A stretch of DNA of 15,383 bases from Acidimicrobiia bacterium (GTDB taxonomy: Bacteria; Actinomycetota; Acidimicrobiia; Spongiisociales; ZC4RG35), in contig QIDW01000255.1 in the NCBI GenBank assembly GCA_003230435.1, positions 1 through 15,383 on the forward strand. The letters run 5' to 3'. The stretch's first letter is position 1. Each line of letters opens with the position of its first letter. Below are positions 1-6,838 of this stretch, piece by piece. Both the position numbers and the translations under genes were made by a program. Under the pieces are notes generated by a model. It did not search any database and had not been told where the DNA came from. It worked only from the letters and a program-made list of their open reading frames with translations.

Positions 1-6
1 CGGTTT

Positions 7-633
7 TCATGCTCGATGAAGCGCTGCGATCAGCGACACGCTCGATCCGTACGGGTCGGTGATGTCGAAGAGGTGGCTGGACATGCCGACCGCCTCGGCC
101 CCGCGACAGTTGACCGGCAGGTCATCGACGAAGAGGCACTCGCCCGGCGGCGCGCCGAGCGCCGTGGCTGCTGCCAGGTAAGGCTCCGGTGCCGGCTTGC
201 GGGCCCCGACCTCGACGACGTCCACGATTGCGTCAAACGAGTCAGCTCGGTCCCAGCGGCCCCACCAGGCCTCGCCGAGCCACGTCGTTGCATCGTTCGT
301 CAAGAGTGCTTGACGATGACCGAGACGATTGATCGTGTCGATGGTCTCCCACGACTCGGGCCGGAACTCCCAGCCATCGGCCAGATCCGCCGGTGGATCG
401 AACTCGATGCCTTCTCGGAGCAGGCGATCCTTGACGATCGCCAGGTACTCGGGCTCGTTCAGGTCACCTTCGAGCATTCGCTGGTAGTCGGCGTCGAAGA
501 CCGACCCTGTTGGACCGAGCGGAACCCTGTCGATCGGCCACCCGCGCTCAAAGCCGATATTGAGCATGCGCTCGGTGAAGTACGGGTAAAGGATTCCACC
601 CATGTCCCAGATGACGTGCGGCAACTCACTCAT
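7..633 (-). CDS. HAD-superfamily hydrolase (subfamily IA-like)
   Basis: A 208-residue HAD-fold protein, probably a cytosolic phosphatase or related hydrolase. Motif I is WDMGG with the nucleophile D10. The usual second Asp at +2 is Gly, as in the DLGG/DLGN type of HAD proteins such as YihX. Motif II is LLTND (around residue 112), motif III the Lys in GARKPAPEPY (around 145), and motif IV VDDLPVN (around 168). The alpha-helical cap lies between motifs I and II, at about residues 18-90. Length fits subfamily IA. The ATG at 631-633 has only a weak ribosome-binding site. The gene is divergent from the broken ligase gene. The substrate cannot be read from the sequence; a role in dephosphorylating an aromatic phosphate from the neighbouring operon is only a guess. 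The family call is secure, the function is not. Confidence 0.85.
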   Translation of the reverse strand: MSELPHVIWDMGGILYPYFTERMLNIGFERGWPIDRVPLGPTGSVFDADYQRMLEGDLNEPEYLAIVKDRLLREGIEFDPPADLADGWEFRPESWETIDTINRLGHRQALLTNDATTWLGEAWWGRWDRADSFDAIVDVVEVGARKPAPEPYLAAATALGAPPGECLFVDDLPVNCRGAEAVGMSSHLFDITDPYGSSVSLIAALHRA

Positions 634-686
634 GAGTCTTGGTCTTCGTTCATGCCCACGCTCCCAACTTACCGTTCACCGATCAA

Positions 687-1185
687 ATGGGAGGATCACT
701 GCTTCCGCATCACCAACACCATGGCCGCTCTCCCTTGACGCATAGAACCGCTCCACTGGACGTCGAGTTCTTTGATCACGAGATCGAGACCCTCGCCCGT
801 GAGCGTCTGCAAGCACTCCAAGAAGCCAAGCTCGCCGCCGTGATCGAGCGAGTCCACGGCAGTAACCGGTTCATCACCGAGAAGCTCGATACCGCGGGTG
901 TCGCGCCAGGTGAAATACGCACACTCGGGGACCTTGCTCGCCTGCCGTTCACCACGAAGGCAGAGCTCCTCCTCGCTCAGGAAGGAGCCTCGCTCAGTGC
1001 CGATTGCACCTTCCCGGAGGCGGCGTACACCCGGATCCACCAGACGTCGGGGACCACGGGTGCGCCGCTCAGAGTCTTCGACACCGCTGAGAGCCAGGTG
1101 TAGGACTGGTGGTGCCGCTGTTGGGGGTTCGTGCTCGCGGGCGCGGGACTCACCGCCGAGGACCGGTTCTTCGTACCTTTTGCGC
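687..1185 (+). pseudogene. Truncated, interrupted phenylacetate-CoA ligase-like (PaaK family) gene
   Basis: The reading frame matches the N-terminal part of PaaK-type aryl-CoA ligases. Homology begins near 759 with DVEFFDHEIETL, continues through DLARLPFTTKAELL, and reaches the nucleotide-binding motif QTSGTTGAPLRV. A TAG at 1101-1103 interrupts the frame. The same frame then continues with family-like sequence (DWWCRCW, then AGLTAEDRFFVPF) to about 1185. Beyond that all likeness is lost and the DNA is the 3' end of the oppositely oriented YhbP-like gene. Only about 140 of roughly 430 residues remain, so the catalytic C-terminal part is missing. The start is uncertain: ATG 687 is in frame, as are GTG 639 and TTG 735, and none has a good ribosome-binding site. 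An intact copy would have made aryl-CoA thioesters, for example from the acid produced by the nearby carboxylase. A single nonsense mutation plus a deletion or rearrangement explains it best. Confidence 0.8.
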
Positions 1186-1198
1186 GAGAGAGCACTTA

Positions 1199-1654
1199 TC
1201 AGCTGAGCGGGATCTCCTCGCGGTGCCCAAAACCCTGCGAGTTGTCGACGAAGAAGCAGCGTTCGGGGACGAGTTCATACCATGCGACCTGCTCCAACGC
1301 CGCCCGGATGAGCGCCGGAGCCCGATCGGGCCGGACCACGGGGAACTTCCGAGCGTATCGAGCGACTGCCTCGATCCGATCCGAGCCGGAGAGCATCCGA
1401 ACCTGCCCCTCGAGTTGGATGCCCTTGATTTCGGACCAATCGGAATAGTCCTCATGGATCGCTGCTGCACAATGCGAATCCGTCACCAGGTCGCCGCCGT
1501 GACGGCTCCGAGGCGAGGAGAGGAAGGTGAGGGCGAAGCCGTCGTTGACGTAGAAGACGGCTGCGGCCCACGGCCCCATGGAACCGTAGGTGGCGAGGGT
1601 CATGACATGGTGGCTCGCCAGGTAGTCCAGGACCTCGTCGCGGCGTTTGGACAT
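1199..1654 (-). CDS. YhbP/UPF0306-like protein of the pyridoxamine-5'-phosphate oxidase (split-barrel flavin) fold
   Basis: A 151-residue soluble protein resembling E. coli YhbP (UPF0306). It starts with a helical segment ending in YLASHHVMTLATY, followed by the barrel strand PWAAAVFYVNDG (28-39), FLSSPRSRHGGDL (44-56), IKGIQLEGQVRML (76-88), ARKFPVV (101-107) and the characteristic tail FFVDNSQGFGHREEIPL (134-150). Length equals that of the family. The fold normally binds FMN, F420 or heme; which one applies here cannot be told. The start ATG (1652-1654) has an upstream GGACGAGGTG-like ribosome-binding site on the minus strand. The gene is divergent from ubiX with about 86 bp between the start codons, so the two may share a regulatory region. 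Its 3' end abuts the broken ligase gene. Biochemical function is unknown even in E. coli. Confidence 0.8.
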   Translation of the reverse strand: MSKRRDEVLDYLASHHVMTLATYGSMGPWAAAVFYVNDGFALTFLSSPRSRHGGDLVTDSHCAAAIHEDYSDWSEIKGIQLEGQVRMLSGSDRIEAVARYARKFPVVRPDRAPALIRAALEQVAWYELVPERCFFVDNSQGFGHREEIPLS

Positions 1655-1724
1655 GCGACACCTCGTCCTTTCTCTGGCCAGGCCGATGTCCTGAGGGTAC
1701 CCTGTCCCGGTCGTCCAACGTGAG

Positions 1725-1731
1725 AGAGGAG
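1725..1731 (+). promoter_or_regulatory. Ribosome-binding site deciding the ubiX start
   Basis: AGAGGAG lies 9 nt upstream of ATG 1741. Other in-frame starts are GTG 1720, which is upstream of the site, and ATG 1732 and ATG 1735, at 0 and 3 nt from it. Family alignment also favours 1741, which gives the typical UbiX N-terminus MDRLVVGLAGASG. Confidence 0.6.
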
Positions 1732-1740
1732 ATGATGAGG

Positions 1741-2304
1741 ATGGACCGTCTCGTCGTGGGACTCGCAGGAGCCAGCGGCGTGGCGTATGGAGTCCGGCTC
1801 CTCGAAGTGCTCCAGGATCGGGCCGATGTTGAGACTCATCTCATAATCAGCGATGGGGCCAGGCGCACGATCGAGCTCGAAACCGACCTCGCCCCTGGTG
1901 ACGTCGAGGCGCTTGCTGACCGGTTCTACGACCTGGGTGATATCGCGGCTCCGCTCTCCTCCGGGTCCTTCCGCACCATGGGGATGGTGGTGGCGCCGTG
2001 TTCCATGAAAACTCTCTCGGGCATCGCCAACTCGTACAGCGACAATCTCCTGCTGCGGGCGGCCGACGTGACGCTCAAGGAGCGCCGCCGACTTATCCTG
2101 CTCTCTCGCGAGACGCCGCTTCACCTCGGGCATGCCCGACTAATCGTGCAAGCCATCGAGATCGGGGCCGTGGTGATGCCACCCGTCCCCGCCTTGTACC
2201 ACCACCCCAAGACCATCGGGGACATCATCGATCACACTGTGAGCCGGGTCCTCGATCTCTTCGGGATTGACAACGATCTTGTCCAGCGTTGGGGTGGCGG
2301 CTGA
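1741..2304 (+). CDS. ubiX: UbiX-family flavin prenyltransferase
   Basis: A 187-residue protein that makes prenylated FMN from FMNH2 and dimethylallyl phosphate; this cofactor activates UbiD-type (de)carboxylases. It aligns throughout with E. coli UbiX from memory. GASG (residues 10-13) contains the catalytic-site Ser12, LETD gives Glu47, SSGSF is at 73-77, PCSMKTLSGIA at 86-96, RAADVTLKERR at 106-116, RETPLHLGH at 123-131 with Glu124, PPVPALYHHP at 147-156 with Tyr153, and Arg169. These match the Ser15/Glu49/Glu140/Tyr169/Arg185 set of the Pseudomonas enzyme. The start at 1741 is chosen from ribosome-binding-site spacing; a GTG at 1720 would add seven residues. It lies upstream of the ubiD operon and is separated from it by a hairpin and a new promoter. 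It almost certainly serves the UbiD protein encoded 1.1 kb downstream, not ubiquinone synthesis. Confidence 0.96.
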   Translation: MDRLVVGLAGASGVAYGVRLLEVLQDRADVETHLIISDGARRTIELETDLAPGDVEALADRFYDLGDIAAPLSSGSFRTMGMVVAPCSMKTLSGIANSYSDNLLLRAADVTLKERRRLILLSRETPLHLGHARLIVQAIEIGAVVMPPVPALYHHPKTIGDIIDHTVSRVLDLFGIDNDLVQRWGGG

Positions 2305-2319
2305 GCATCTGAGGGGAGT

Positions 2320-2340
2320 GGCATCGCCAAAGGCGATGCC
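2320..2340 (+). terminator. Stable hairpin after ubiX
   Basis: Perfect inverted repeat GGCATCGCC - AAA - GGCGATGCC (9-bp stem, 3-nt loop), 15 nt after the ubiX stop codon. There is no following T-run, so it is not a classical intrinsic terminator. It may act as a factor-assisted terminator or 3' RNA-stability element separating ubiX from the IclR-led operon. Confidence 0.5.
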
Positions 2341-2410
2341 CATTCGTGCGATCGCCGAAGTCGGCTTACTTCTGTTCGAGTCAGGTCTTGCCGCCCACGC
2401 CCACGGCTGT

Positions 2411-2439
2411 TTGACGAGTAAGCGGCGACGGGTTACGGT
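2411..2439 (+). promoter_or_regulatory. Putative sigma70-type promoter of the iclR-ubiD operon
   Basis: TTGACG (2411-2416) is followed after 17 bp by TACGGT (2434-2439), giving a reasonable -35 and a TAnnnT-type -10. Transcription would start near 2446, directly before the inverted repeats at 2449-2502 and about 60 nt before the regulator start codon. Confidence 0.45.
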
Positions 2440-2448
2440 TCTGTATCA

Positions 2449-2502
2449 AGAACGGAGTTCTATGATGCGAACGCATCATGTTTCCTGGGTAATCCGCATC
2501 AT
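2449..2502. promoter_or_regulatory. Cluster of inverted repeats, probable IclR operator
   Basis: Three elements sit between the putative promoter and the regulator start. First is AGAAC-GGA-GTTCT (2449-2461). It is immediately followed by the perfect palindrome ATGATGCG-AA-CGCATCAT (2462-2479). A third exact half-site CGCATCAT lies at 2495-2502, 23 bp after the preceding CGCATCAT. IclR-family proteins commonly bind palindromes in their own promoter region, so autoregulation is the natural inference. It is not shown which of the palindromes is bound. Confidence 0.55.
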
Positions 2503-2508
2503 GGGTGG

Positions 2509-3390
2509 TTGGCAACCCTCAAGGCGGTCACATTGGTAGCCCGGGTGTCGGCGGTGGACCGGGCGATCCAGATCTTGCGCGCCTTCGAGCGTCACGACGA
2601 ATACAGTCTCACCGAACTCGTCACGCTGCTCGGACTGAACAAGAGCACCGCCCACGGGATTCTCCAGACGCTCACCGACGATCGCTTTCTCACCCGCGAT
2701 GCGCAGACCCGCCGCTACCGCCTGGGACCGGCTCTCATCCGGCTCGGCCATCTCGCTCACGAGCAGATCGACGTACGCCGCGTGGCGCGTCCGTGGATGG
2801 ACAGGCTCGTCGAGGAGACCCGGAAGTCGGTGCTGCTGGGCACATTCCACGAAGACCGGCTCACGATCATCGACAAGGTGGATCCGGTCGGGACCTTGCA
2901 CGTGTCGGCTGCCATTGGCCAGCAGGTTCCGTTCTCCGCGGGCTCCTTCGGCCGCGTGTTCCTCGCATGGCTCCCCGAAAGCCGGGTCGACCGTCTCATC
3001 GCCAAACACGGGCTCGAGACGTTCACCCCCGCCTCGATCACCGACCCCGACGAGTACAAGGCAGAACTGGCCCGGGTGCGAGAACTCGGCTACGCGATGG
3101 ACGACACCGAGGAGTACCTGCTCGGTGTGCGCGCCGTCTCGGTCCCACTCATGGGTCCCGACGGTGTCGTCGCGGGGCTCACCGTCGTTGGCTTTAAGTC
3201 GCGCAGTGAGGATCAACCCGGTGAGCAAGCCATCAAGGCCGCGGTGAGCGCGGCGCAGGAGATCTCGACACAACTCGGTGCCGACATGGCGGAACCCACA
3301 GAGGGCGAAAGGGCCCTTGGGGCGGACGACGAAAGCACCGGACGACAGGTAACGAATGCAGAAAAGGAGAAGGTAGACCATGCCGTTTGA
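2509..3390 (+). CDS. IclR-family transcriptional regulator
   Basis: A 293-residue regulator. The N-terminal winged helix-turn-helix covers about residues 15-75: VDRAIQILRAFE, then SLTELVTLLGLNKSTAHGIL as the HTH and DDRFLTRDAQTRRYRLG as the wing. The C-terminal ligand-binding domain covers about 85-262, with motifs VLLGTFHEDRLTIIDKV, SFGRVFLAWLP and the end motif VGVRAVSVPL-like LLGVRAVSVPLMGPDG. A charged tail of about 28 residues follows, which is longer than usual. The start is uncertain: TTG 2509 is taken, but TTG 2533 or GTG 2545 would still leave the complete HTH. Its last 11 nt overlap the ubiD start, so it is the first gene of the operon. IclR proteins often respond to aromatic acids or phenols; the ligand here is unknown. 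Confidence 0.9.
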   Translation: MATLKAVTLVARVSAVDRAIQILRAFERHDEYSLTELVTLLGLNKSTAHGILQTLTDDRFLTRDAQTRRYRLGPALIRLGHLAHEQIDVRRVARPWMDRLVEETRKSVLLGTFHEDRLTIIDKVDPVGTLHVSAAIGQQVPFSAGSFGRVFLAWLPESRVDRLIAKHGLETFTPASITDPDEYKAELARVRELGYAMDDTEEYLLGVRAVSVPLMGPDGVVAGLTVVGFKSRSEDQPGEQAIKAAVSAAQEISTQLGADMAEPTEGERALGADDESTGRQVTNAEKEKVDHAV

Positions 3391-4807
3391 CGACCTACGA
3401 TCGTTCATCGACCTACTCGACGATGAGGGCCAGCTTCACAGGATCGACCGGGAGGTCGACTGGAACCTCGAGCTCAGCCACGTCGCCAAGCTCAACGAGG
3501 AACGCCAGGGTGGAGGCTCGGCGCTGCTGTTCGACAACGTCAAGGACTATCCCGGGCACCGCGTTTTCATCAGTGCACTGACTGCACGCGAGCGGCTGGC
3601 GTTGGCTCTCGAAATGCCCCAGGACACCAGTCTGATGCACCTCTCTCAGGAGTGGGTCGATCGTATTCACGGCAACCGGGTGCCGCCTAAAGAGATGGAT
3701 TGGGGCCCCACGAAGGAGAACATTCTCCTTGGCGACGATGCCGACATCACCAAGATCCCCTCTCCCTGGTTCTACCCGGGGGACGGAGGGCGCTACTTCG
3801 GCACCGCCGGATATCTCATCACCCGCAATCTCAAGACCGGACGGCTGAACTTGGGCACCTACCGGGCAATGGTGGGGGAGAGCCAGGAACTGTGCATTTT
3901 CATGATCAAGGCCAAGGACGGCGAGATCGACTTTCGCGACTACCAGGAAGCGGGCATCCCGATGCCGGTGGCCTATGTGTCGGGCAGCGATCCCACTTTG
4001 TTCCTGTGTGGAAGCACTCTGTTCGGCCTGGATGAGAGCGAGTACGACATCGCCGGTGCCCTGCGCGGGGCACCCGTGGAGGTTGTGAAAGCGGAGACTT
4101 CGGACCTGTTGGTTCCCGCCACCGCCGAATGGGTCGTCGAGGGCGAGATCGTCCCCGGCGAGACCAGACCCGAAGGGCCGTTTGGCGAGTACACCGGTCA
4201 TTACTCGGGCAAGGGCGACGAGGAGCAGTACTTCATCAGGGTGAAGACGATCACCCATCGCAACGACCCGATCCTGTGGTCGACAACCGTCGGTAGACCC
4301 ACAACCGACACTCACATGATCATGAGTGTCAACCGCACGGCGTCGCTGTGGAACGATCTGCGGAATATGCAGATCCCCGGGATCAAGGCCGTTTATGGGC
4401 CTCCGGCATCGGCAGGTCGGATGTTGGTAATCATCTCGCTGAGTCCCATGTACCACGGGCATTCCACCCAGGTCGGGCTGGCGGCTTTTGCCTCCACCAC
4501 CGGGAACTATGGATTGAAGACGGTGATCCTCGTCGACGACGACATCGATCCGGAGAACATGGATCAGGTGATGTACGCCCTGAGCTTCAAGTATCAGCCG
4601 GAGTTTGGGACCCAGATCCTTCGCCGGGGTCGTTCGACACCCCTCGATCCATCCCTTCCCCGTTCGGACCGGTTCATGACCTCGCGCATCATCATCGACT
4701 GCACCACGCCCTACGAGTGGGGTGAGGAGGAGCGTCCGGCGAAGATCTACCTCGACGATGACATGGCCACACATGTGAAGGATCACTGGGACGAGTACTT
4801 CGGATGA
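3380..4807 (+). CDS. ubiD: UbiD-family prenyl-FMN-dependent (de)carboxylase, phenylphosphate-carboxylase-like
   Basis: A 475-residue UbiD-family enzyme. The family uses prenylated FMN and a metal to add or remove CO2 on aromatic or unsaturated compounds. The catalytic triad is present: Arg162 in LGTYRAMV, Glu265 and Glu270 in PEGPFGEYTG, at spacings matching Arg173/Glu277/Glu282 of fungal Fdc1. Also typical are the N-terminal FIDLLDDEGQLHRID, LLFDNVKDYPGHRV, the GTAGYLITRN segment and the C-terminal EWGEEERPAKIYLDDD. The ATG at 3380 has an excellent ribosome-binding site, AGGAGAAGG (3365-3373). It overlaps the iclR stop and is followed by a HAD phosphatase and the synthase-like pair. With those neighbours it probably carboxylates an aryl phosphate; phenylphosphate to 4-hydroxybenzoate is the known precedent. 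Thauera uses two UbiD paralogues; only one is present here. Decarboxylation of a hydroxybenzoate is the alternative. Confidence 0.93.
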   Translation: MPFDDLRSFIDLLDDEGQLHRIDREVDWNLELSHVAKLNEERQGGGSALLFDNVKDYPGHRVFISALTARERLALALEMPQDTSLMHLSQEWVDRIHGNRVPPKEMDWGPTKENILLGDDADITKIPSPWFYPGDGGRYFGTAGYLITRNLKTGRLNLGTYRAMVGESQELCIFMIKAKDGEIDFRDYQEAGIPMPVAYVSGSDPTLFLCGSTLFGLDESEYDIAGALRGAPVEVVKAETSDLLVPATAEWVVEGEIVPGETRPEGPFGEYTGHYSGKGDEEQYFIRVKTITHRNDPILWSTTVGRPTTDTHMIMSVNRTASLWNDLRNMQIPGIKAVYGPPASAGRMLVIISLSPMYHGHSTQVGLAAFASTTGNYGLKTVILVDDDIDPENMDQVMYALSFKYQPEFGTQILRRGRSTPLDPSLPRSDRFMTSRIIIDCTTPYEWGEEERPAKIYLDDDMATHVKDHWDEYFG

Positions 4808-4823
4808 GTGATCGGCAGGAGAA

Positions 4824-5681
4824 GTGGGGCCGGGCAGGCATGGGGTGAATCGGGCAATCGATGGGATCATCTTCGACATCGACGGCACCGTCGCCAGGGG
4901 CCGCCGGGTCCTTCCCGGTGCCCTGGAGACCCTCGATGAGCTGCGTCGCCGCCGCATTCGTTTCGCCTTCTTCACCAACGACAACGCCCACACGATCGAG
5001 TTCTGGGTGGAGCGGCTCGGTGCTATGGGTATCGACGCGGGGTCGGGGGAGATTGTCACCTCCGCCCTTGTTGCCGCCGAGGTGATGGCCGAACTCCATT
5101 CGGCGAGCCCGATCCTCCCGGTGGGTGATGTCGGCCTGCTCGAGGCGCTGCGCGCCAAGGATCTCGATCTCGTCGGCTTCGACGACGCGGATCGGGCCAC
5201 GGCGGTGGTCATGGGGAAGGACCCGGACTTCGATCAACAGCGGCTCGCCGTGGTTTGTGGAGCCATCTGGAACGGGGCCGAGTTCTTCGCCACCAACTAC
5301 GACCCCAAGGTGCCCACGGCAAACGGGTACACCCCGGGATCCGGCGCAATGGTGAAGGCCGTCGCCTACGCCACTGGCCGCGAGCCGGTGGTCACGGGAA
5401 AGCCGTCACCATGGTCGGGTCAGATGGCGATGCGGATCCTCGGGGTGCCCCCGGAGAGAGGCGTGGTGGTCGGCGATCAACTCGCCACCGACATCGCCAT
5501 GGGTCGCAACGCGGGTATAGGCACGGTCCTTGTCCTCACCGGCACCGCCGATGCACACGACGCCAAGTCGGCTCCGCGAGAACAGCGACCCGACGTAGTC
5601 ATCGGAAGTGTTGGTGATCTGGTTCCCTGGCTCGACTCCCAGCTCGAGTCTGCACCGGGAGAAGGTGGCACCCATGAATAG
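4824..5681 (+). CDS. HAD-IIA family phosphatase (NagD / p-nitrophenylphosphatase-like)
   Basis: A 285-residue HAD protein with a complete active site: FDIDGT (17-22, nucleophile Asp18 and acid/base Asp20), FFTND (49-53), Lys193 in VTGKPSPW, and VVGDQLATD (215-223). The C2-type cap between motifs II and III includes ATNYDPKVP and GYTPGSGAMVKAV, which places it in subfamily IIA (NagD, phosphoglycolate and p-nitrophenyl phosphatases). GTG 4824 is annotated, but its purine-rich site AGGAGAA abuts it, and GTG 4845 is a good alternative that keeps all motifs. It starts 16 nt after ubiD, and its stop overlaps the next start by 8 nt. Phenylphosphate carboxylase of Thauera has a small phosphatase-family delta subunit; this protein is longer and of another HAD class, so it is an analogue at best. 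It may hydrolyse an aryl phosphate. Confidence 0.88.
   Translation: MGPGRHGVNRAIDGIIFDIDGTVARGRRVLPGALETLDELRRRRIRFAFFTNDNAHTIEFWVERLGAMGIDAGSGEIVTSALVAAEVMAELHSASPILPVGDVGLLEALRAKDLDLVGFDDADRATAVVMGKDPDFDQQRLAVVCGAIWNGAEFFATNYDPKVPTANGYTPGSGAMVKAVAYATGREPVVTGKPSPWSGQMAMRILGVPPERGVVVGDQLATDIAMGRNAGIGTVLVLTGTADAHDAKSAPREQRPDVVIGSVGDLVPWLDSQLESAPGEGGTHE
5657..5665 (+). promoter_or_regulatory. Ribosome-binding site deciding the ppsB start
   Basis: GGGAGAAGG sits 8 nt before ATG 5674, inside the end of the phosphatase gene. It excludes the longer in-frame start at 5608 and indicates translational coupling across the 8-nt overlap. Confidence 0.7.
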
Positions 5682-6792
5682 CCAGTTCGTTGTCTGGTTC
5701 GACGACTACGACCCTGCCCACAAGCCCCGCATCGGCGGGAAAAACGCAAGCCTCGGCGAGATGATCGAAGCAGGGCTCCCGGTCCCGCCCGGGTTGGCGG
5801 TCACGACGGAGGCGTACGAAACGCTGCGTGGAAATACCCACGTGGCGTCGAAGGTGCGTGCGTTGCTTGCCGAGGTCGACCACGACGATCCGGCAGGCCT
5901 GCGACGGACGTCGGAGCGGATCCGGTCCACTATCGAGGCCGTCGGCGTCGCCCCACCCGTTGAAGAGGCAGTGCGTGAGGCGTATGCCGAACTGTCGAGG
6001 CGATGCGACGAGGAGAACCTGCCCGTGGCGGTGCGCTCGAGTGCCACCGCCGAGGACCTGCCGGACGCCAGCTTCGCCGGCCAACAAGACACGTTTCTCT
6101 GGATCCACGGCGCAGACAACGTGGTGAACGCCATGCGTCGGTGCTGGTCGTCGTTGTTCACCGACCGAGCGATCTCGTACCGGCACGAGACCGGTCACGA
6201 CCATGAGGTGATCGCCATGAGCGTCGGGATCCAGCAAATGGTCGAGCCGACCGCCGCCGGGGTGGCGTTCACGTTGAATCCCAGCGACGGCGACCGATCC
6301 CAGATCGCCATCGAGGCGAGCTTCGGTTTCGGCGAGGCGGTTGTCGCGGGTGAGGTCACCCCGGACAACTTCCTGGTCGACAAGGTCCTTCTCGAGGTCC
6401 ACCGCCGAACGATTTCGCCCAAGCACACCGAACTCGTGCTCTCCGACAATGGCGATGGTGTCGTATGGCGCAATGTCGAGCCGGAACGGCAGCGTCAGCC
6501 GTCGGTGAGTGACGCCGAGCTGGTCGAGATCGCATGTATGGCCAAAGCGGCTGAGCAGCATTACGGCACGCCGCAGGACGTTGAGTGGGCCATCGATCGG
6601 CATCTTCCCGAAGGGCGCAACGTGATGCTGCTGCAAAGCCGACCGGAGACTGTGTGGAGCCGCAAGGGGCGGCGCACGGTGGCCAAACCGAACTCCGGTT
6701 TCATGGATGGGATCGTGTCGACGCTCCTATCCCCCGTGCATGCGAGGGGCAAGGCGGCCACCTCGACCGGGGACGATGATGGCCGCGATTGA
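5674..6792 (+). CDS. ppsB: PEP-synthase N-terminal-like ATP-binding subunit; probable phenylphosphate synthase beta subunit
   Basis: A 372-residue protein equal to the isolated ATP-binding half of PEP synthase (PPDK_N domain). Visible motifs are GGKNASLGEM (21-30), GLPVPPGLAVT (34-44), VAVRSSATAEDLPDASFAGQ (118-137), IEASFGFGEAVVAGEVTPD (213-231), QDVEWAID (301-308) and LLQSRPETVWS (319-329). It ends there, apart from a tail of about 43 residues, and has no phosphohistidine or PEP-binding domain. Size agrees with the roughly 40-kDa beta subunit of Thauera phenylphosphate synthase. It would supply the phosphoryl group from ATP (yielding AMP and phosphate) to the catalytic His of the next gene's product. 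The gene overlaps the phosphatase stop and is 46 nt before ppsA. The symbol follows the phenylphosphate system and should not be confused with PEP synthase. Other split PEP-synthase-like kinases remain possible. Confidence 0.88.
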   Translation: MNSQFVVWFDDYDPAHKPRIGGKNASLGEMIEAGLPVPPGLAVTTEAYETLRGNTHVASKVRALLAEVDHDDPAGLRRTSERIRSTIEAVGVAPPVEEAVREAYAELSRRCDEENLPVAVRSSATAEDLPDASFAGQQDTFLWIHGADNVVNAMRRCWSSLFTDRAISYRHETGHDHEVIAMSVGIQQMVEPTAAGVAFTLNPSDGDRSQIAIEASFGFGEAVVAGEVTPDNFLVDKVLLEVHRRTISPKHTELVLSDNGDGVVWRNVEPERQRQPSVSDAELVEIACMAKAAEQHYGTPQDVEWAIDRHLPEGRNVMLLQSRPETVWSRKGRRTVAKPNSGFMDGIVSTLLSPVHARGKAATSTGDDDGRD

Positions 6793-6838
6793 GCAAGTGA
6801 GTAGATGTCCCATAAGGACAATGTGAGGAGGAAGAAAG

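Noticed and set aside
2267..2539. 90-codon plus-strand frame across the ubiX-iclR gap
   Set aside because: It overlaps the ubiX end, the hairpin, promoter and operator-like repeats, and the translation has no recognisable features.
2476..3408. 310-codon minus-strand frame opposite the first IclR gene
   Set aside because: Shadow of the IclR coding sequence; no family motif and no ribosome-binding site of note.
3413..5212. 599-codon open frame on the minus strand opposite ubiD and the HAD gene
   Set aside because: It lies antisense to two well-supported genes, its translation is Arg/His/Pro-rich and low in recognisable motifs, and such frames are common opposite GC-rich codon-biased genes.
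5599..6636. 345-codon minus-strand frame opposite ppsB
   Set aside because: Shadow frame; the plus-strand gene carries all PPDK_N motifs.
6806..6820. Small inverted repeat TGTCC-CATAA-GGACA between ppsB and ppsA
   Set aside because: Only a 5-bp stem in a 46-nt gap; too weak to claim a regulatory element.
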